From positions 99,003,804-99,067,803 of the forward strand of contig CM057826.1 of assembly GCA_030068075.1 (NCBI GenBank): DNA of 64,000 bases, read 5' to 3'. Source of the DNA: Paguma larvata. Its lineage: Eukaryota > Chordata > Mammalia > Carnivora > Viverridae. Of the stretch, positions 46,223 through 56,819 are shown piece after piece (position 1 is the first letter of the stretch; each line of letters begins with the position of its first letter). Both the position numbers and the translations under genes were made by a program. The notes beneath the pieces were generated by a model. That model did no database searches. It saw only the letters and a list, made by a program, of their open reading frames with translations, and was not told where the DNA came from.

Positions 46223-46454
46223 GATTAACCTATATTGTCCAATGATACAAGCCTTTTGAATTCTACAAAAGATTGGCAAGGAGGTGTGGGCTAATCTTTT
46301 CCTTCATAGAATGATGGTCAGGTTCTCTAAAGTTAATATTTTTGAAACATAGAAATGCAGACTTGATATAATTTCTGTTTCTAGTAAAACATCTCACCTC
46401 AGAATGTGGATGAAACTGCAGAAGGAGACACATTGGATGCCAGAAATGACACTG

Positions 46455-46578
46455 GCTTTGCAGTTAGACAGAAGCAGAACTGAGTATTGGCCTTACCACT
46501 TTCCATTGATGGGCCCCTGAGCATGTTACTAGAGCTCTAGGTCTATAACATGCAGATATTAATGAAGTACAAATGAGG
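46455..46578 (+). mobile_element. MIR SINE fragment
   Basis: CTTTGCAGTTAGACAGAAGC, GGCCTTACCACTTTCC, CTGAGCATGTTACTAG and a CAGATATTAATGAAG segment follow MIR in sense, interrupted on its right by the L1 insertion. Confidence 0.6.
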
Positions 46579-47336
46579 TAACAGATAGCGTCTTTTTTCT
46601 TTTTTAGACTTTAAAAATATTTTTATATATTTATTACATCATGATTTATAGACCACACAATTTAACCATTATGAATACAGAATTAAATGTTTTTTAGTAA
46701 ATTTATAGATTTTCACAACTATAATCACAACCTAGCTTTAGAACATTTTTGTTATTTCTAAAATATCTCTCGAATCCATTTTTAATCAGTCCTCAATTAC
46801 ACCCTCCCAGTCCTAGGCAACCACAGATCCAAAAACTATCTCTTTAAATGTGTCTTTTCTAGACACACCATATAAAATGAACTCAGATATTTCATATTTC
46901 TCATCTAGCTTTTTCAACTAGAATGGTGTTTTTTGAAGTTCCTCTATGCCATAACATGTATCAGTATTTTTCCCCTTTATATTGCCAAGAATGGTGTTCT
47001 ACTGCATGGATTTGTCACATTCTATTTATTCATCAGCTGAATATTTGACATATCCTAAAGTAAATTTCAGCATCCGTTGGAACATAATTTTTAAACCAGT
47101 AATGTTTAAGGACAAAATAATTGCTATTACCACCTCTCTGACCCTAACCAGTCAGAGTATTTTGAGATTTTCTTTATTTTTCTTTAATTAACTAATTAAT
47201 TAATTAATTAATTTATTTATTACAATTTATTGTCGAATGCTTCCACACAACACCCAGTGCTCATTCCAACAAGTACCCTCTTCAATGCCCATCACCCACT
47301 TTCCCCTCTTTCCCACCCCTCCTAACAGATAGCGTC
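46579..47336 (-). mobile_element. Felid L1 3' end with apparent 3' transduction
   Basis: TAACAGATAGCGTC is exact at 46579-46592 and 47323-47336. Read on the minus strand, the insert begins with about 110 bp of carnivore L1 3' end (47322 down to about 47212), an AATT-patterned A-rich tract (about 47185-47211), then about 580 bp of older L1-derived sequence (46606-47184, with CTAGGCAACCACAGATCC and similar), and finally a second A tail at 46593-46605. One duplication around both parts indicates a single insertion event in which the L1 transcript read through into downstream DNA. Confidence 0.7.
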
Positions 47337-47822
47337 CTAATAGGGCCTTCAAGGCCCTGTCTGACCTGGCCCTCATGTGCCCTACCTTTCTTCCCTTGCT
47401 CTCTGAATTTATACCAGAGTACCTTCTTTTAGTTTTTTACAAACTCTCAGTTCCTACCCACTTGCCTCAAGGCCTTTGCAAATATGGTTCCCTCTGCTAT
47501 CCCTTCTTTCTAGTTAGTTCTTATTCATGCTTCAAAGCTCAGCCAGAGCATCAGTTTCTCAAGGAAGCCCTTGCTGATATACCTCAGAGAAGTCAGATCC
47601 CCCTGAAAGGTGTACCCTGAACTTTGTAAGTCTTATCATTATTGTCATCAAATAATAATTGTGTAATTAGTTGTTCATTTCCTCCTATCCTTTCTACCTG
47701 TGAGAATATAAATTCCATGACAGTAGACACCATGACTATCTTATTCATCTTTGTATCCATATTGCTTAGCAGAGTTCCTGGCACAGAGTAGCTTAATAAA
47801 TATTGGATGAATGAATAAATGG
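47337..47822 (+). mobile_element. L2 LINE 3' region
   Basis: Sense L2: CTGTCTGACCTGGCCCTCAT, CCTCAAGGCCTTTGCAAATA, GTTCCCTCTGCTATCCC, TGCTTCAAAGCTCAGCCAGA, TTATTCATCTTTGTATCCAT, CCTGGCACAGAGTAGCTTAA and TGAATGAATAAATGGATG. About 490 bp of a good L2 copy. Confidence 0.88.
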
Positions 47823-48237
47823 ATGAATGAATAAATGAGAGAAAAGCAGTTAAAAAATGTTGCCACTTGACAGGCTTTGCCCAAATACAGCAGACTTCGT
47901 ATTGTTTCTGTGGAGTGAATCACAATAGGCTCAGTCTGAATGTGCCTTTTCCTAGAGAGAAAGTGCTGGAATGGGTTTCTAGTGTTGGAACAGCTTCAAG
48001 TGCATTGCTCCTGGAAGGTGCTATAGAGGGGAGTGGTCTAAGTGTGCCATGTGACAGGATTTTGGAAGCCACTTGGCAAAGATGATGGGAAAGAGCAAGC
48101 AAACTTTGACTTCAAAGAATGAACTTGTAGTCTTATTAAATAATGAAAAAAAGGTTTAAAAAATAGAATAATAATTTGAAGCATAAAAGCTCTATGCTAT
48201 AGCACAAATGCTAAATCTTAGGATGCTGTTAAAATAG
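47823..48237. other. Unassigned noncoding sequence
   Basis: No gene or repeat recognised. Confidence 0.3.
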
Positions 48238-48558
48238 CAGTTGGCAAACTATGGCCTGTAGTCCGAATCCTGCCTGTTGCCTGTTTTTGTAAGCTTGTGA
48301 GCTAAGAATGGTTTTATGTTTTTGAATGGTTGAAAAATAATCAAAAAAAGAATAACATTTCACCACCCCCGAAAATTACATGAATTTCAAATATCAGTGT
48401 TCATAAATAAAATGGCATTGGAATATAGCCATGCTCATTCTTTTATGTGTTGCCTCTGGCTTCTTCGTTTTATAACGGCAGGGCTGAGCAGTGGTGACAT
48501 GAAACCTAAAATATGGACTCTCTAGCCCTCTGCAGATAAAGTTTGCTGACTTTTCTAC
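48238..48558 (+). mobile_element. hAT-like nonautonomous DNA transposon, near full length
   Basis: AGTTGGCAAACTATGGCCTG at the start, TGCCTGTTTTTGTAAGCTTG, GCTAAGAATGGTTTTATG, CAGTGTTCATAAATAAAATG, GGAATATAGCCATGCTCATT, TTATAACGGCAGGGCTGAGC and GATAAAGTTTGCTGACTTTT at the end. Both termini of the family are present as imperfect inverted repeats (GGCAAACT... and ...AGTTTGCTGAC). Same family as 16235-16437. Confidence 0.78.
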
Positions 48559-48639
48559 TAAAGAATCACAAGAGGGCCTGCTAGAAGGCTTCCCCATCGC
48601 TGAACAATGGAGACAAAAGAGAGGAGGATAAAAATATCT

Positions 48640-48725
48640 TTGTAATGATCGTTTACTAAGTGCCAGACACATTTAATCCTCTCAGCAACTCTTAAGGTAG
48701 AGTCAGGGTCCCATCAAAGCCCAGA
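48640..48725 (-). mobile_element. MIR SINE fragment, reverse
   Basis: GTTTACTAAGTGCCAGACAC, ATTTAATCCTCTCAGCAACT and CTTAAGGTAGAGTCAGGGTC fit the first part of reverse MIR. Confidence 0.6.
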
Positions 48726-48734
48726 TATCTATTT

Positions 48735-48922
48735 AAATTAGGATAATTGGAAGAGAGGTTGGGAGGAATGGGCTAAATGGGTGATGGGCAGTAAGGAGGG
48801 CACTTGTTGGGATGAGCACTGGCTGTTACATGGAAGTAATGAATTACTGGGTTCTACTGCTGAAACCAATACTATACTGTATGTTAACTAACTTTAATTT
48901 AAATAAATAAATTAAAAAAAAC
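48735..48922 (+). mobile_element. Old L1 3' end, plus strand
   Basis: GGGTGATGGGCAGTAAGGAG, GGCACTTGTTGGGATGAGCA, CTGGCTGTTACATGGAAGTA, ACTGCTGAAACCAATACTAT, ATGTTAACTAACTTTAATTT and an AAATAAATAAATT tail. The text is the sense version of a carnivore L1 3' UTR of older type. Confidence 0.82.
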
Positions 48923-49384
48923 ATAACTGGAAGAGGGTTTAATAAATATACCCTTTCCAAAAGGAGAGCAGGGGTGGGGATCCATTAGAGATAGTGCGTT
49001 ATCCCTGGGATAGTAACAAAGGAGCTGTTACCACCTCTGGGCCTGGAGGGTTGAGGGAAGGAGGGGAGTTTCTAGAATCCAGAAGGACAGACTTACATAT
49101 CTAGGGCTGCCTGGACAGCAATAGTGACCTTAAGTTGAAGGATACATCCAGTCAGATAGGATCCCACAGGGAGTGGGCCAGTTGGCCCTTGATCTCACCC
49201 TTGTCACTTCCTGCAATCTCCTGCAGTATACTTTTGAGGTGGTCCTTTGGCTGCTCCTTGAACATGGGGAACAACCACAGTCTTGTGGTCATTTTCCTTT
49301 TCACTGAGGGATCTCTTTTATGACTAGAAAGTTTTTTCTTTGATTGGACCAAACCAGAGGTCACATTTACTAATTAAAAAGAAT
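48923..49384. other. Unassigned noncoding sequence
   Basis: No gene or repeat recognised. Confidence 0.3.
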
Positions 49385-49385
49385 C

Positions 49386-49587
49386 AGGGGCAGCCTGGGT
49401 GGCTCATTTGGTTAAGCGACTGACTCTTGATTTCAGCTCAGGGCATAATCTCACAGTTTGTAAGATCCATCCCCTTGTTGGCTCTGTGCTGATAGCACAG
49501 AGCCTACTTGAGATTCTTTCTCTCCCTTTCTGCCCCTCCCCTGTACTCCCTTTGTCTCTCTTTCAAAATAAATAAACTTAAAAAAAA
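49386..49587 (+). mobile_element. CAN SINE (feline tRNA-Lys type)
   Basis: Sense: GGGGCAGCCTGGGTGGCTCA, TTTCAGCTCAGGGCATAATC, GGCTCTGTGCTGATAGCACA, CT-rich block, TTTCAAAATAAATAAACTT and A tail. AAAAGAATCA before and AAAAAAATCAT after may be the target-site duplication. Confidence 0.96.
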
Positions 49588-50325
49588 TCATATGCAGACA
49601 GAGAAATACAGGCATCTGAAACTATAAGCTTTCTTGACCTACTTTACGTCTTTCTCTTTGGAGTCATTAGGAAGATTCCTCCATTATGAAGATTCCTCCA
49701 TGTTTATTTTCCTTTCTGTGCCCTCTTGGAGTCTTTTCCTTCTCTGAAGTCAGGTGTATGATGGTTAATTCCCATAGCCTCCTTCATCATTCATAGTCAC
49801 AGCCTTGCATTAGAAGGAACTCAGCGTACAAGTTTGTGTTCTTTTTTCTTCTTTCAAAAGATCAGACTCTTAAAAGTCCTGGAAGGTATATTATTGGGAC
49901 TTGTGATAGCTGCTCAGTGCTATATGAATCAGTGGAAGTGGGTTGTGGTCAATGACATGCTGTCTGTGTCTTGGCAGGCTTTGTGCTGTGTCTTGCACAT
50001 GCTCTAGGAAGAAGGCTTACCTTGTGGATGGTCACATCATCCCACAGATCAGTCTTTGCATGCCACAGTGAGAAGGCACACTGGGCAACTTTCTAAGCTG
50101 GATGTGGTGACAAGGCACCAGACCTGCTGGTGCTTATGAGTCCTTGTAGTGTTCCATGGAACATAGGATGTGGTTTCTTTTTCCGAACTTGATGAGTTTC
50201 TGTGGACCCTGATGATGATAGGGAGGATAACAACAAAATTTTATTAAGTGCTTAATTCTTGGTATATGAGGAGTAATTCTCAGCATTTGCCATTTGAATA
50301 CAATGAACCCTTTTTATGTTTTTAT
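49588..50325. other. Unassigned noncoding sequence
   Basis: No gene recognised. Contains a tandem GAAGATTCCTCCAT duplication near 49671-49700. Confidence 0.3.
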
Positions 50326-50329
50326 AATT

Positions 50330-51560
50330 TTAAGTTATTTTATGCAGAAGTAAAATCAGTAATATAAAAGCAAAAACTTTATCAGCAACTTTAACAAAAA
50401 TATAAACATAGAAAATCCCATTTTTTAATTCCATGTTTTCTTGGTTTATAAGGTATGTATAAGTAAGATGGGGAACTTTTTCTGAACATCATTAACCAGT
50501 CATTAGCTGTCACGTTTCATTCTGGAACATACCCATCTCATAAATCAGATTCCAGATTTCAAATACTTATCAAAAAGGTTTAGCTTATCACGACTTTTGA
50601 TTTTATCTTCTCGAAGTCACATCATCAAAAATATATAGTGTTTTTGAAAACTTTGATCACTTATAATTGAGAGGACAGACTTTGTTGCTCCATAATTGCA
50701 AAACATTTCAGACTTATAAACATCAGTTAGAATGAGCAACTCAATAGAATTTTATTTTTTACATTATCTATGTTCTGTCATTCACTTTTTTTTTGAGAGA
50801 GAGATTGTGTGCGTGAGCATACGCATACACCCGAGCAAGCAGGGGAGGGGCCAAGGGAGAAGGAGACAGAATCCTAAGTAGGCTCCATTCTGAAAGCACA
50901 GAGTCCAAGGCAGGTCTCCATCTCACAAACCATGAGATCATGACCTGAGCCAAAATCAAGAGTCAGATGCTTGACCACTCAGGTGACCCTCATCCACCTT
51001 TTTATATATACCTGGTTTTTTCATATATGACCAATATTAAGCAAATTTTGATATACAGTCATCATAAAAGATGAACAATATTGTCACACATCTTTTTAGC
51101 AAAACAGGACCATCCAAGTTCTGATCACAAAACTCAGCAGGATAAAGTTCTTACTGAGTGACTAACTCATTGAGGATACTGTATCTCCTTTCAGCCCTTA
51201 GAAATAAGTGTCCATTCATTGATTTGACAGTTTGAGGAAATTCTTCTTGGAAATCATGATCTAAAGACTCAGAATCCAAGATTTTACTTCTGTAAATCTC
51301 TTGGCGTTAATCTTCTGGTTTGTTTAATAATTGCAAATTATCTTCCTCTGGAAATGTCCTTATTTTTGCTATTATGGGTAGAAAATAAAAATTATGAATT
51401 CTCATCTGTGTTCACTGAAAGATTGAAAAGAACTACAAAGGGAATTATATCCTGTCTTTCTTAATCCTTGAAAAATGCTGCAATACTTGGGACAATAACA
51501 GGAAAACTGAAGGGTGATATAATCGTGATGGTTTCATTATTGTATCAGCTTTTAGGCAAT
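50330..51560 (-). pseudogene. Fossil piggyBac-like transposase
   Basis: Minus-strand translation, across several frames and stops, gives pieces in the order of a piggyBac transposase: an acidic N-terminal-like stretch (EEFPQTVKSMNGH, open from 51306 to 51154), a YWS tripeptide near 51030, then DDVTSREDKIKSRDKLN and FDKYLKSG (about 50563-50630), matching the family's RFDD...TRE...DKL...D.F region, and YIPYKPRKHGIKKW at 50418-50459, matching the Y.P.KP.K.GIK.W motif of the DDE domain. A SINE splits it at 50786-50989. Frameshifts rule out function. It may be an old transposon or a retrocopy of a domesticated PGBD gene. Confidence 0.5.
50786..50989 (-). mobile_element. CAN SINE within the piggyBac-like fossil
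   Basis: Reverse orientation: T-run with TTTTTGAGAGAGAGATTGTG, GCAAGCAGGGGAGGGGCC, GAAAGCACAGAGTCCAAGGC, GAGATCATGACCTGAGCC and CCACTCAGGTGACCC. Flanks TCATTCACTTTT and TCATCCACCTTT suggest the duplication. Confidence 0.93.
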
Positions 51561-51950
51561 TCCATTTTTTTAAATTTCACATTATCTTAGCACTTTTAAA
51601 GCATAGTTTGGCATAATTGGTGAGTGATCTCAAATAATGCCTAAGGTGATGAACTGCAAAATATTTTAAGATCCAGAAAAAATGAAATTGCTAAGATCCC
51701 ATAGTATATCTTAAATTTATAAAAATTCAAGATAGAATGATTTTTATTTCATTTTTTAAAGCAAAATTTCTTTGTTCTTCAGAAGAGTTCTAAGAAAAAA
51801 GCAATGAAATATTAATCTCTCCAAATAGAACTCAAGAATGAAATTCAAGAGCTAAAATTCAAGAGCCTCATGATCCCTGATGTTACGCCTACAGTTAAAC
51901 ATGTGTTAGATACTATGCTGGAAAATTTATGAATGTGACCAAAACCAGCT
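51561..51950. other. Unassigned AT-rich sequence
   Basis: May contain the missing 5' part of the piggyBac-like element, but no motif supports this. Confidence 0.25.
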
Positions 51951-51954
51951 AATG

Positions 51955-52135
51955 GATCAAAAGAAAATAAAAAAGTTTCAATTTGGGATGATGACAGAAT
52001 TCTGATAATGGGTGCTGGTGATGGTTGCACAACATCATGAATGTACTTAATGGCAATGAACTATACCCTTAAAAATGGCTAAAATGGTGAATTTTATTTT
52101 ATTTTATTTTATTTTACAACAATAAAATAATAGAA
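51955..52135 (+). mobile_element. Old L1 3' UTR fragment with (TTTTA)n
   Basis: GTGCTGGTGATGGTTGCACA, ACATCATGAATGTACTTAAT, GAACTATACCCTTAAAAATG and ATGGTGAATTTTATTTT reproduce the L1M 3' UTR in sense. The GTGAATTTTAT block has expanded into about five TTTTA units (52091-52116). Confidence 0.8.
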
Positions 52136-52234
52136 CTGTTTACTTACAGGTCTTTGGATAGTTTACCTTAGAATTCTCTTTCTGTCACTCATCTTGCAGA
52201 AAACAAGTCCTTGGTCAATCATTACAATTATATG

Positions 52235-52368
52235 AGTTAAAATCCTCACTCTTTAAGTGGATGGGAAAGCCTAAGTAACTCACCTAAGATCACAACTGGT
52301 AAGTGGCAAAGTGAGAATATAACTCCTGCGGAAAGGCCCCAGAGCCTCACACTTAACTATTGCACATA
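52235..52368 (-). mobile_element. MIR SINE fragment, reverse
   Basis: CCTAAGTAACTCACCTAAGA, TCACAACTGGTAAGTGGCAA and CCAGAGCCTCACACTTAACT fit reverse MIR. Confidence 0.75.
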
Positions 52369-53270
52369 GTCCTGCTCTTTTGAGAGGTGGCATGTCAGGA
52401 TCCTGCTGTGGTCAGAGATCCTGCTGTGGTACTCCACCTCCTCTTTCCAAATTCCTTATCTTCCTCTTGAGGATCTCTTCAGATTTTTCCAAGACTCCTA
52501 AAAAAAATCTGTACATGTAAAACCACATGCATTTTTGGCCAAAACAGTTTCTGACACCCTCGAAAGATAAGGATGCTTATGTCTGGAAGGCCAAAGAAAA
52601 ATAGCCCCTTATCTGCAGCCATCCTGTGCTTTGACCAGATTTGGCTCTGTTGCCTCCTTCAGACTCTGCTTATGGACGGGTTTGACAGTTTCCACTTCTC
52701 CTATTTGCCACTCATCTTCCAGGTGGTAGTAATTCTAATTTGCAACAGCTCTGTAGATGTCAAGCCCAATTTGATATTATTATGTTCTTGAGGAAGGTAA
52801 TATGTGATTAGCTGGATGCTAGTGGAATTGTTTCCTGCAAGTTGGGTGCTGAATTCTAAACATACATACATCTAAATATCCTTACAAATTAAATATATTG
52901 TTAAGCATTATTATTCTATTCTAAGAAAAATCACATTGATGTGAATAAACAGAGTATGAGTACGCAGCAGAATAATGTCCATTACTTGAGTGGAAAATGT
53001 TATTATTCATAGATAGGTCAAAGATAAACTTATTTTAGGGTAAGAATATAATTGGGGTAAAGAACTCGAAGTGTGTCTTAGAGCTGTAGTTCCTACCTGG
53101 ACCAGCTGAGGGCAGTAGTTCTGGCGAGAATGATTGCCTGGATTCCACTTAATCATAAAGTCTGGTGAATGATCATTTTGAGTAATTAGGGGAAAGAATG
53201 TCTCTAGCACTCAGAGGGTCCAATGTGAGTGAAGGGTGGCAGAAGGCAGCCAGATAGTCTACTTAGTGTG
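52369..53270. other. Unassigned noncoding sequence
   Basis: No gene recognised. GATCCTGCTGTGGT is duplicated in tandem at about 52399-52431. Confidence 0.3.
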
Positions 53271-53271
53271 T

Positions 53272-53405
53272 TTCTTAAGATGGTCTTAGGACCACCTTAC
53301 CAGATATATGCTGGAGATGCTGATTCCAGGGCCCCACTCATGGCAAATGGAGTCAGAAATTCCTTAGGCAATTCTTTTTACACTAAAGTCTGAAAATAAT
53401 TGTTC
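53272..53405 (-). mobile_element. MER5-like hAT DNA transposon fragment
   Basis: TCTTAGGACCACCTTACCAG, GGAGATGCTGATTCCAGGGC, CCACTCATGGCAAATGGAGT, AGAAATTCCTTAGGCAATTC and TCTGAAAATAATTG fit a MER5/Charlie-class fragment. Orientation is tentative. Confidence 0.6.
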
Positions 53406-54632
53406 TGTTAGTATCTCTTCAAATGGAAGGGAGGGGTTGAAGACAATAGAAATAACCAGACCAAGGTTAAGTATCAGGATTTATGGGTTTGTTATAATGC
53501 CGTGTAATGTCTGATATAGGATCCAGGAAATAGGTGTGCATGAAAAGCATTCAGATGAAGAGATCTCTCAAGAGACTGTTAATTTGCTAGCCTGGATGGG
53601 AATAAAAAAAAGGGGAAGTAGGATTGAGGCAGATAGAGCTGTAAGTTTGCAGGGTTGGGAATTTGAGAGGCCTGAAGCAGGAAAAGCGCTTGGTGGGAGA
53701 CAGTGGACCTCACTGTCAGAAGGATTCACAAATGCATCATAGTGCAGGACACTATAGGCTGGGGCTAAGTGCTCTATTGTCATAGCAATGAGTCTTTGTC
53801 TGTCACTGGCTCGAAGGTTAAACTTTCAAACCCCATTCCTATCACACCTCTTTTGTGTTAGGCAAGTAGTTGTAATCTCAGAAGGTTCTCTTATAAACCC
53901 AATTCCCAACTTTCAGACAATGGGGAGCTTTGCAGTATAAGAGGCTTCTTCAGGGCTCACAGAACAGACTTTCTTCCTGGGGCTGATCACAGTGAAACCC
54001 ATCCACTTGACATCCTGGCTTATGTGGGGAAAAACATTTCATGTTGCAGGGTCAGTGTGAGCAAAGCAAATAGCTGGGTGAGAAAAGAACCAAGCTGCTG
54101 AAAATCACTAGGGTATGTGTGCCTGTGCGTGCATGTGTGCACACATACTTGTGTGAGTCTGCGATGCACAGTGAGGGCAGCCTACTGAAGACTGCGTAAG
54201 ATTGGGGTTTATCCTGAAGGCACTGGGGAGCCATGGGAGAGTTTTGAGCTGGAAAGTAAAATGATCAGATTTGTGTTTAGCTTAAGAAGTACTGTAACTT
54301 TGCTGGTTATTTTGATCATACCAGTGACAAGAAAATCTGAAGCGGGTCAAGTTACTTGCTTTCTCATTTGTTGCTCAGACAAAAAAAAATTATGTATTTT
54401 GAGGAATTTGATGGTGCTTAGCTCTCTAAGTCACATGGCTGGACTTGGTCTCCCTCATTCTCCCTATTTTCTACTGTTCACCTTTTCTGATGTCTTTTGT
54501 AAAGGAAACAAAGATATTTCCTCTAGCTCTAAGCAGGAAGTTAGTAGGAATGTTCTTGGGATGAATTTATCTTTTGGAATTTTCTCATATAGTCTCCCAA
54601 AATTTGAAAACAACTATTATGAAAGGAATGCT
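53406..54632. other. Unassigned noncoding sequence
   Basis: No gene recognised. A 153-codon frame at 54261-54722 runs from unique sequence into the L1 insertion's tail and cannot be a real gene. GT-rich text at 54115-54160. Confidence 0.3.
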
Positions 54633-55083
54633 AATGTTAATGGCTTGCTTATTAATTTTTATTTATTTATTTATCTATCTATTTATTTATTTATTAATAT
54701 AATTTATTGTCAAGTTAGCTAACATGCAGTGTATACAGTGTGCTCTTGACTTTGGGAGGAGATTCCCGTGATTCATCACTTATATACAACATGCAGTGCT
54801 CATCCCAACAAGTGCCCTCATTAATGCCCATCACTCATTTTCCCCATCCCCCACCCCCCCCCATCAACCCTCAGTTTTTTCTCTGTATTCAAGTCTCTTG
54901 TTATTTGTTTCCATCTCTGTTCATAACTTTTTTTTTCTTTCCCTTCCCCCATGGTCCTCTGTTAAGTTTCTCAACTTCCACATATGAGTGAAAACATATG
55001 GTATCTGTGGATGGAACTGGAGGGTATTATGCTAAGTGAAATAAGTCATTCAGAGAAAGACAGATATCAAATGTTAATGGCTT
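54633..55083 (-). mobile_element. Felid L1 3' fragment with 5' inversion
   Basis: AATGTTAATGGCTT is exact at 54633-54646 and 55070-55083. The minus-strand part runs from a TTTA-patterned tail (about 54651-54697) through the L1 3' UTR (CCCGTGATTCATCACTTATA, CAACATGCAGTGCTCATCCC) to CATATGGTATCTG at 55007. From 55007 to 55069 the sequence is L1 in the opposite orientation (GGATGGAACTGGAGGGTATT, TAAGTGAAATAAGTCATTC), and the two parts are adjacent in L1 order. This is the signature of twin priming. Confidence 0.88.
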
Positions 55084-56190
55084 TAAACACCTTTGTTGAA
55101 CCTGCTTATTTTTACAAAACGAAACACAAGAAAAATAAGTCAGAAACTAATGAAATTAGTTATCTACAGGAATGAATAGAACCAAATGCAAGGGGTAGGG
55201 GCCTCTCTTGAGTATACCTTTTGACATGGTTTTGACTTGTAAGCTGTTGATAGTTTACATGCCCAAAAATAAAATTCAATCAACAAAGATAGAAAAAAGA
55301 TAGATACTGAATTCAAACAGAAAAAGAATACTGGACATTTATATTAAATAGGTAAACATCACATGTTAAAACATCACACGATTAAAAATATTCAAATCAC
55401 TTCTAAGCATAGTATTCTTTCTGTGTATTGCTAGTGTGATATTTCCAAATATTTGCAAATTGCAAAGAAATCTTGAACTTAACTGAAGCTATTGGTAATG
55501 GTAATGATGTAGCAATATTGAAAATGTGTGTATTTCAGGACTGAACAAATGGGTGAAAATATTGGGTTTGTGGGGAGCCTGGGTTCTCCCTGTGGGAGAG
55601 AGGAGATGTAAAAATGGACTGGATATGATAGTTCTTGACAGAATTATTACTATGATGGTTACAAAATGATAATTTGCTAATTTCCTTTCTTAGTTATTAT
55701 TCTTCTGTAAAGAAGAGTTTCTCTGTCTCCTCCTTCTTCCTTTTATTTTTTCCATATCAAAATATATTCTTCCCCTACCCCAATGCTTTATAGCCATTTC
55801 TCTCATCAGCCATTTTGAAATGTAAGTAATGCCAGTTTTCATAGTGGAAATTCCTTCAGGCCAGATCCTATGTCCTCTTGACATATCTCCATTTTATTAA
55901 CAAATACATTTTTTTTTAAATAATGAGTCTATACTGAGACTGCTAAGATCAAATCAGTATCACAAAACCAAACCAAAACAAGGCAAACCCAAAACAAAGC
56001 AAAAAGGAGAATAAAGTAGAGACATGTCAACTAGATTCTTTGTGAGAGGCTTGATTAAATCCTAGAGACATATCTATATGTATAGATCTCTGCATTAGAT
56101 ATATATATAATTTAAATTTTATTAAATGTAATTTAAGTATTGTAAATGTATATACATATACACACACATACGTACACACACACATTTAAA
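55084..56190. other. Unassigned AT-rich sequence
   Basis: No gene recognised. AC/AT-rich simple text at 56096-56185. Confidence 0.3.
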
Positions 56191-56194
56191 TCAG

Positions 56195-56550
56195 CTACAT
56201 AATAAGACTTTATAGGGACAATTAGAGAGCTAAGATAAGGACTTTGTATTAGATAATAGCATTGTATCAATGTTGAAGTTGTTGAATAAGGTAACTGTAC
56301 CGTGGAATGAAGAGAACCTTTTTGTTCTTTCGAGATATACCCTGAAGTATGTAGGGATAGAAGTATCGTGAAGTCTTTTAGTTTAAAGCAACTAATTCTC
56401 AAATGGTTAAAGGAAAACACATGGATATGTGTATACATATACCAAATTTGGGACAATAGAAAAAACTGGTGAATCTAGGTGCAGCAGTGTTCATTTTACT
56501 TTTCTTACAATTTTTCTTAAGTTAGAAGTATTTCAAAATAGAGTTGCATA
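56195..56550 (+). mobile_element. Old L1-class 3' end, plus strand
   Basis: ATTGTATCAATGTTGAAGTT, AAGGTAACTGTACCGTGGAA, TACCCTGAAGTATGTAGGG, TTCTCAAATGGTTAAAGGAA, AACTGGTGAATCTAGGTGCA and GAAGTATTTCAAAATAG follow a familiar old LINE 3' UTR order. Confidence 0.6.
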
Positions 56551-56815
56551 AGAGGGCACACATGTTGGGCTGAATGAGAAAGGCCATTGAAGGTAGGACT
56601 GGAGTTGAGCTGACAGCTTTTCACATCTGCAGGATGTCCTGGAGGCGTTCCAGAAGGCAGAGCTGTGCAGGAGGGTGGTGAGAGGCGCACAGCAGAAAGC
56701 AGAGCATCTGGGGCAGCAGTGATTTAGGACCTGCAAGCAGTGGGATTTTAATGGTGCAGCTATTGGTTTTAAACACACATGTAGCATAATTTCATTTCAC
56801 AACCATATTTCACAC
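56551..56815. other. Unassigned noncoding sequence
   Basis: No repeat recognised; an 84-codon minus-strand frame has no domain. Confidence 0.3.
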
Positions 56816-56819
56816 ACAA

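Noticed and set aside
54261..54722. 153-codon open frame
   Set aside because: Crosses the junction of unique DNA and the L1 insertion's TTTA tail, so it cannot be an ancestral gene.
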